Shown one piece after another: positions 57,656 through 64,000 of a stretch of DNA of 64,000 nt. The stretch is from Tachypleus tridentatus (taxonomy: Eukaryota; Arthropoda; Merostomata; Xiphosura; Limulidae). Every line of letters begins with the position of its first letter. Within the stretch, counting starts at the first letter, position 1. The position numbers and the translations under genes are program-made. The notes beneath the pieces are model-generated. The model had not been told where the DNA came from. It made no database searches and was given only the letters and a program-made list of their open reading frames with translations. The stretch lies in the NCBI RefSeq assembly GCF_004210375.1, contig NC_134825.1, positions 74,639,558 to 74,703,557 on the forward strand. Direction: 5' to 3'.

Positions 57656-60462
57656 TTTTAATATGTGCTTGTTCTGTTTCGTGAAAGCTTTTCACATTTC
57701 ATAAAAAAAAAATGCTTAAAGTTGGAATTACAGTGGACATTATTTCTCCATTACATGGTGTATACACCATATATGTTCAGTTAGTTAAATGTAAAGTACC
57801 AGCAAGTACCATTAGTTGCCCTGCTCTAATTAATGAATGCTTATGATGCAGGATTGTACCTTTTTTTTTAAGAATTAATAGTGCATGTTCTTTAGAAATT
57901 AAATTTACATGCTGAAGTATATGTATATATGTTTTAAGTGTATGACAATAAAATCCATATGTTTATCTGTTTGAATTGTGCATATGTGTATTGTTTTATA
58001 ACATTGAAACCACCACAGTGAAAAAAAGGAATTAAAGATGTCATGGCTTGAATCTTTCACATTTTCTGCAGAAAATTATAGTAATTACATGGTATTTGTA
58101 CTGTTTTTACCTGTACGTATTAATTGCTTATGAGATGATTTTTTAGGTTGTGTGAGTATATGTAGAAATATTGGTGGGAGGGCCATCATGAAAACTGAGT
58201 ATCTTTTGAGTAGTCTTATGATAAACAGAAACTTGTTTCAGATGTGATGCAGAAAATTTTTGTATTTCAACATGGTTTTCAGTTTGCATTCTCCTAAGAA
58301 AGTGATTTGGGAGTGTAGTGATGAATCTTTTTGAGAGTAATTCGCTAAAATCGTGTCATTGTGGTATATAAATGAGAATCTGTGCAAGTGGTAAATTCTA
58401 TGTTTCAAATAATTATGTATTGGATTTTTATTATATAGTATGTAATTGTACATAATTTTTAATTGTGGAATAAACCTTAACTTTCATATTTTCTGAACAT
58501 TTAATAGCCACTGATGTAAAAAATGTCATATTTGTAAAGGTCAGAACTAAAACTGTTTCAGACTGTGTGTAATGTGCCTTTTCATACATATCCAATTCAA
58601 TGTATGACTTTTATACTTGAATTTTGAAATACTATTACATTTTGTTATTGTATAGTATAGAAACATGTTGTTTTTTTAAAAATATAAATCTAGTTTGTAT
58701 TTTACAGTAACAGCTCATTACCAAAGCAGTAATATTGTAGCTATGTTGAAGTATCATTGTTTTCCATTTAAGCATAACAAAAAAATTGAGGTATGCAGCT
58801 CTAGGCAATTTTTGCAAAAATAGGACTTGTAAAGGGAGCTTGTTATATATATAAGTGCTTTTACACTTAATAGGTCTTAACTATCACTAGCTGTCCATAA
58901 TCAATATACTTTATGAGTATGCAATGTATAACAGCAATATAGAGAAACTATTCAAAATCTGTTGGGTAATATAATTAGAATTCATAATACATTCCTAATG
59001 CATTTTACAGGAAAACATCTCGACCAACCATCCATAATAAATTAATGTTATAGTACATTGATTGGGGCAGAAAAGTTTGTGTCATGTGCATGGTTGTCAG
59101 CTCTATTGATTTCTTCAATTCTGGGCACATTATATTGTAATCTTTGATTAATGAGGATAGCACCATTGTAAAGTGGTTGAAATATTCCAAAATTGGTGCA
59201 TTTTATGTTGCTCTGTAACTTCTGGATTTCTTAGAATTGACTTGTTACTTTGTTGTGACATTTGAAGTTTATCTTTGTGTTGTGCTGTAACTTTTGGATA
59301 AAGGTGATTTTTGGTGTGTTGTCAGTTTTTTTATCATGGACAGTGATTTACAGTTAAGGATTTGGATGTGTTGCACCAAAATTACTCTTTATATATTTTT
59401 ATTTGCATTTATGGCTCTTTTGCTTAAAGAAACAGTGACCATGGTAGCCATGACTATTGTTGCTGCTCACTTCTCTGTAATTTTATTTCTGTAACATATA
59501 AAATGTATGTAATGTTTTCAGACTAGTTATTTATAATATTGTTCAGTTTTGACCGCTCTAAACCTATGTCTAATGGTTGCAACATTTCTCAGTAGGGTGT
59601 CAAGTTTTTATGTATGGATGGCATGATTCTTTATGGTAGGTACATGTCACTTACTGGCAATAACTGTCAACAGTAAACAAACATTACACAGTCCACATGT
59701 TTTAGAATAATATATTGGAACAAATCAAATGTATATATATACAAATGTTTAATTACACAGTTAATTACTATAGTTGTAGCCAAAGCTTAAAATAACTCTT
59801 TTTGTCAAAGTTCAAAGAAGTTGGTTTAGTTACTTGAGAACACAGTTGAAAAGAAAAAGTATCCTTTACTACTCTGTTATTACAATACAGTGTGATAGTT
59901 TCACTTTAAGAGTTGCTACTCAAAATCATGCAGTTTAGATCTATTTATCTAATTAACTTTGTTTTAATAACTCAAACAACATTTTGTACACTTGTTTATA
60001 GCCTGACCAAAGCATAGAATATTATACATACTACAAGAAATTATAATGCAATAATACTCAATCAAAACATTGAGAAAAGTTTAGAAGGTTCTAGTAACGT
60101 AATGCAATAATACAACAAGTGCACTTGCACAATGTAACTACACAATGTGTGTTTAATATAAACTTACATAAATAAAACTGCATTAAGTTGTCATGTCTAA
60201 ACATAACAAAATTTAACACTTCCATCAAAATGAAATTGAAACGGCTAAGTATATCCACTCAGATGAGGGCCATGGATTCTTTCTGTTCTTATGGAATTAT
60301 TGGATTGAAAAGTTGTGGAAAGTGTTTCACGTACTACTAGCCAAACCTTCCCATGAGAATGGAGTATTCATTTTACTATCTTATTATTTATTTGTTGAAG
60401 CTGGATAAGCATCATTTCTTTGTTCTCTAACGACGTGTGTGTTTCAACAACTAAGATTCAAA

Positions 60463-60577
60463 CACAAACACACACACACACAGTCTTGTTCTAGTTATTA
60501 GGTCATTCCTAGTCAGTCAAATAAGCAGTATTATTTCAAGTTTGTTTGTGTGTATTTTATTTGTGTGTGTGTGTGTA
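60463..60577. repeat. CA and TG microsatellite tracts
   Basis: ACACACACACACACA near 60467-60481 and GTGTGTGTGTGTG near 60562-60577, inverted relative to each other. Confidence 0.85.
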
Positions 60578-61121
60578 TTTTTTTTATTGTATTGCACCAT
60601 TTAATTTTTTTATAATCTTAAAATATGTCTCCAATGCTTGTCATTTCCTGAGCTGAAACAATTCAGCCTTCATTATGTTAACATAATTGACTTGCTATGA
60701 GTTAGGTCATGGTTTATAAGTTGTGACGTATCTGTGTTTAGTTCTTTAATGAAGAATACCACAATTTTTATAGATTACAATTAAAAATATATACTTAGAG
60801 AAATTTTGGTGAGTGTCAAAATAATTTTGTTTTATCAGTGTAAGTTCATTCAGGTATGAAGACATCTATTACTGTTTATTTGTGCTTTTATTTAATTGGT
60901 ATAGAAAATTTCAGTCATTTGTTTTAAACTTGTAAGATTGAACATTTGGTTTGATAGTTAAACTATTAGGATTCTATTTTTTGTGTTAAAGATGGTTCCT
61001 GACAGTAAAGATAATAACCACATTTGCTTATGAAATTAAAATTCTTTGAGGTTAATAGTTTTAAATTTTGTTTGTATGTAACGTATTTTAAAAATATATA
61101 AATGACTTGCTCTTCTTGTAG

Positions 61122-61305
61122 GACTTCCAAACCTGCTCACTACGTTTCCAGTGCCCACTGACACTAGATCCATATTATTCAGACTTAGGTCATTCACCTG
61201 AGAACAAAAATAATACTAGTCGACTTGTGAGCTGTCAGACAATACAGCAGTCTAACATATGGGGACCAGAGAGACATGAAAGAGAAGATTCGTTACAGAA
61301 TAGTG
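61122..61305 (+). CDS. AHCTF1: Protein ELYS, coding exon 7 (residues 335-395, beta-propeller)
   Basis: Between ttcttgtag and AGTG|GTAAAG. It encodes DFQTCSLRFQCPLTLDPYYS, then a polar loop and RLVSCQTIQQSNIWGPERHE. The vertebrate protein has the pair YTLDL...KLLGCQSIEKF in the same order. The loop between them (SPENKNNTSR) is hydrophilic and likely surface exposed. Entry phase 0, exit phase 1. It follows the second-longest intron in the gene (5.1 kb). Confidence 0.9.
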
Positions 61306-61604
61306 GTAAAGAAGAGTATTACTGTTGTCCATCTGCATTTCAGTACATACATTGTTGTAATGTAAACAGTGAAAATTTTATGATTACTTTTTGACTATTG
61401 TTGAGGCTTAAATTAAAGTATAGTTTTATTATAATTTACAGCTTTTTGAGTAAGTCAGTTTTCATAACAGGTAGTGTTTCAATCACTGGTGTGATCATTA
61501 TCAAGTACAACAGTTTGTACTTATAATTCAGATTCCATAAGTATTTATTGTTTTACATTTATTATAATTAAAAGCTATCTGTAGTTTATTCATTCAGCTA
61601 ACCA

Positions 61605-62035
61605 AACCCTTTTGTAAAGCACCCTCCTCCTATTCACAGCTAGCAAAACCCAAAACTTTAATATCATCAGCATATTTAAATAATTATTAATCATTAATTC
61701 ATTCTATGTCATTAATTTAAATTAGAAAGAGAAAAGGTCCTAATACTGAGCTAGTTTTTGTACCCCCAGAGATAACTTTTATTAACAAGCCTGTTATGTA
61801 GAACCTTACCAAATGCTCTCTGAAAATCCACATCAGTACTCTCATCTACATAAGCAGTAACCTCTTCTAAGAAAGGTAAAAGATTAGAAAGGCAAGATAA
61901 GTGAAACTGTGCTGACTATCCAATAATATTCTAATTTGTTTATTAAATTACTTTGCAAAGCATCTTTTATTACTTTCATTTTTTTTTCTGTCTCTGGTGT
62001 TAGATTTACAGATTAGTAATTACCAGGACAATATA
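61605..62035 (-). mobile_element. CR1-like LINE reverse-transcriptase fragment
   Basis: Translated on the minus strand across frameshifts, the sequence gives CPGNY near 62.02 kb, then LPFLEEVTAYVDES, then VDFQRAFGKVLHNRLVNK (RT motif A region, normally DFQKAFDKVPH). Further on come SVLGPFLFLI-type residues and a YADDIKV catalytic box near 61.66 kb. This order is that of a CR1/L2-type non-LTR retrotransposon RT. It is 5'- and 3'-truncated, broken by several stops, and antisense to ELYS in intron 7. Confidence 0.7.
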
Positions 62036-62452
62036 TTTTGTTTACAAGTCTTGTTTTTAATAATTCATATCATTAAAGTATTTTCTGTAGTAATATTTAT
62101 AGTATAATGTGCATTATATCATATCTTTCAGTTTGTACTGGTTGATGCAATTAGTCTTCCAATGTAAAAATTGATGTTGACAAAGATTATCTGTTAGGAC
62201 TTTTAATCACAATATGTTCCAATAAACTGCATAAATGGTTGAATACATAGGATATTTTTCCTCTTTGAAAAAGTATATTCTTTGCTACATGTTATAGAAA
62301 GCTTCAAACTTTTTTGATATTTTGTTTGAACCTTTGTTTAAAATGTAGATTAAACAGAGTGAACATATATGCATTTAAATGTGTATAACTGTATTTTGTT
62401 TTTCTTTTCTGTTCTTGTGCTGATTATTTACAAAATTATTAATAGCATTTAC

Positions 62453-62464
62453 CCCCCCCCCCCC
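62453..62464. repeat. Poly-C tract
   Basis: A run of about 12 C in ELYS intron 7. Confidence 0.9.
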
Positions 62465-62841
62465 TACCCAAAGCATATAAACTTTCTTTGTTGTTGCTTG
62501 ACTCTATCCAAGAAAGGACCCTGGCATAAACAGTTAATTTTTTTAAAATATAGCCTTATGCATAGTCATTTAATATTCATTCAAATGATAAACTTTTAGT
62601 TCTTGTTCATAAATAATTACTGAATAAAATGCCTCAAAAATAATATATCTAGTGTTCTTGACAGTGTTAATAAATTCTTTAAATTATCCTTTCATATAGA
62701 AGTAGTTTTTCAGTTTTTTAATCTTTCAGGTAATTTTTAATGCAAAATATCTTTTTTTGTTTATAATCTTGAACTTGTAATGATTAGCATGAGAGTTTCC
62801 AAACTGTAGGATTGTGAAAGCTAGTTGTTTTAATTTTGCAG

Positions 62842-62983
62842 ATTGGGATGACATTCAAGAACTGAGCCTGTGTGTTTTGGTTTGGGAAGCCTGGTTTGAT
62901 GTGGCTGACACTAACTCCCATTGTATCATGTTAATATTTGATATTAACCAGTGGTATCAAGCTCAAATGCCATCTTCATTCAG
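62842..62983 (+). CDS. AHCTF1: Protein ELYS, coding exon 8 (residues 396-442, beta-propeller)
   Basis: Between taattttgcag and TTCAG|GTACTT. It encodes DWDDIQELSLCVLVWEAWFD then SHCIMLIFDINQWYQAQMPS. The vertebrate motif LFDINRWYHAQMP is almost unchanged, so this exon is securely ELYS. Entry phase 1, exit phase 2. Confidence 0.94.
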
Positions 62984-63961
62984 GTACTTGCACTGATTTA
63001 CTCTCAGTTGTTTAATGAAACTTTAAATGTATTCTCAAGATAGCTAGTATGGGTATTAAAACTTTAATTGAAACTGGAAGATGACCTAAGGAAGTTGAAA
63101 TGTTCTGTACTTTATTGTAATTGAGAATACATTTTTACTTCAAGTGGGTTTTTACTCATCATGAAACTTTTAATTGGTATTTGAACTTATTGAAAAAGGG
63201 ACCAGACACTGCTATAAATGTGTAATCATGCTTTTATGTGATGTTAATGACTGATTTTGATTTACAAATTGTACAACTGTTAAACCTTACATGGTCATTA
63301 CATATAACAAAAAGTATATTGCATAGCTAATTATAAAGAAGGAAAAACTGTATGTAAATACACAAACTTTCATCAAAATATTTTAGGTATTCTGATAAAC
63401 AAAAATTTAGAAAAGTGTTTATTTTCAAGTTTAGTTATCATAGTCTTATATTACAGTGTTAAAATGGATTGACTTTCAGTGAAATGTAGTTTTGAAACTG
63501 TTTTCAAGATGCACTTGTGAAACTGAGTGAGTTTAAGTAAGAGTTTATTTACTAGTTGTTGAATAATTTTACATGTATAATTGGAATTGCTGTTGGGGAG
63601 ATGATTAAATAATAAATAAAGTTAAGGATGTAGCTGAATTTTTATGTATATTGTGATTTTATTGGTTCCATCTGCTTGTTTCTCTGTGACATTACAAGTA
63701 AAATTAATAGGATTTCCTATCTTTCAGGTACTATGTATTTAATGTCTAGTAACTCTGGCATATATATATTTTTATGAACATAAACTCCAGTAAAAGAAGC
63801 ATTAATAGAAGAGTAAACTAACTTTGTTGCATGTGAAATAGAAAATCTTAGGAAAAAAATTGAGATTATTTATGGATTTCACAGTGTTATTGGGCTTTGC
63901 TTTTGCTGCAGAAATTGCTTAATTTGGATAGACTAAACACCTGTTCTATTTAATGCTTTAG
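62984..63961 (+). other. ELYS intron 8
   Basis: Bounded by GTACTT and gctttag. I noticed essentially no CpG in it and no recognisable repeat. Confidence 0.6.
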
Positions 63962-64000
63962 GATGTCTTTTGTTGAATTACTTATAGCACATAACTGCCA
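63962..64000 (+). CDS. AHCTF1: Protein ELYS, start of coding exon 9 (cut by window end)
   Basis: After a pyrimidine-containing tract ending gctttag, the frame required by exon 8 (phase 2) continues as R-MSFVELLIAHNC up to the last base. An HNC triplet follows the WYHAQMP segment at a similar distance in vertebrate ELYS, which supports the assignment. Only 39 bases are visible, so both the acceptor choice and the identity are provisional. The rest of ELYS (alpha-helical region, AT-hook tail) would lie to the right. Confidence 0.55.

Larger units (their letters stand above)
56039..61121 (+). other. ELYS intron 6 (5.1 kb)
   Basis: Bounded by GTAAGT and cttgtag. It carries one family C SINE at 57.54 kb and microsatellite tracts near 60.47 kb (CA) and 60.55 kb (TG). 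The remaining sequence is AT-rich and CpG-poor with no feature I can support. Confidence 0.8.

Noticed and set aside
57326..57661. 111-codon plus-strand frame
   Set aside because: Its 3' half is a family C SINE; the remainder has no motif.
1..64000. CRISPR array, bacterial operons, riboswitches
   Set aside because: The direct repeats seen are SINEs or simple tandem duplications without spacer structure; the sequence is clearly eukaryotic with spliceosomal introns.

Overview
This is eukaryotic nuclear DNA, AT-rich and intron-rich. Its most abundant sequences are two tRNA-derived SINE families. The dense SINEs, the arthropod-type LINE and DNA-transposon remnants, and an espin gene beside an ELYS gene point to a chelicerate. 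From memory the two main SINEs resemble repeats of horseshoe crabs (Xiphosura), but I could not check this, so the species is an inference.

Two host genes are supported. (1) Position 2399-2783, minus strand: the first coding exon of an espin-like ankyrin-repeat, actin-bundling protein. Its remaining coding exons lie beyond the left edge. A possible untranslated first exon sits at about 30.47-30.60 kb on the same strand, which would make a 27.7-kb intron. (2) From about 38.0 kb to the right edge, plus strand: the 5' part of the ELYS/AHCTF1 gene (nuclear-pore and kinetochore assembly factor). Nine coding exons (the ninth cut by the window end) join in frame into about 455 residues of the N-terminal beta-propeller. 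One intron appears to be a GC-AG intron. The two genes would be divergently oriented.

Layout: 1-37.6 kb is non-coding and packed with SINEs. Family A is about 270 bp with a tRNA-like head. Family B is about 125 bp with a different tRNA-like head. A related family C is also present. Many copies keep target-site duplications. The same region holds two truncated jockey-like LINE fragments, a mariner-derived MITE, an 8-bp-TSD hAT-type MITE, Penelope-like or ribozyme-like motifs and several tandem duplications. 38-64 kb is the ELYS gene body. It has few SINEs; its introns carry decayed DNA transposons (a Tigger/pogo element, a complete but decayed 2.45-kb hAT element inserted into a SINE, a possible second hAT fragment), a CR1-like LINE fragment and a spliced-structure pseudogene of an arthropod repeat-gene family.

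The most striking large-scale signal is a CpG cliff. Upstream DNA has roughly 20-30 CpG per kb. A short CpG-dense patch lies at 37.98-38.11 kb. Beyond it CpG falls to a few per kb, and SINE copies inside the gene have their CpGs turned into TpG/CpA. This fits germline gene-body methylation of ELYS starting at its transcription start, with no such history over the espin intron or intergenic side. I found no CRISPR array, no genuine tRNA or rRNA gene, and no clearly novel multi-gene system.
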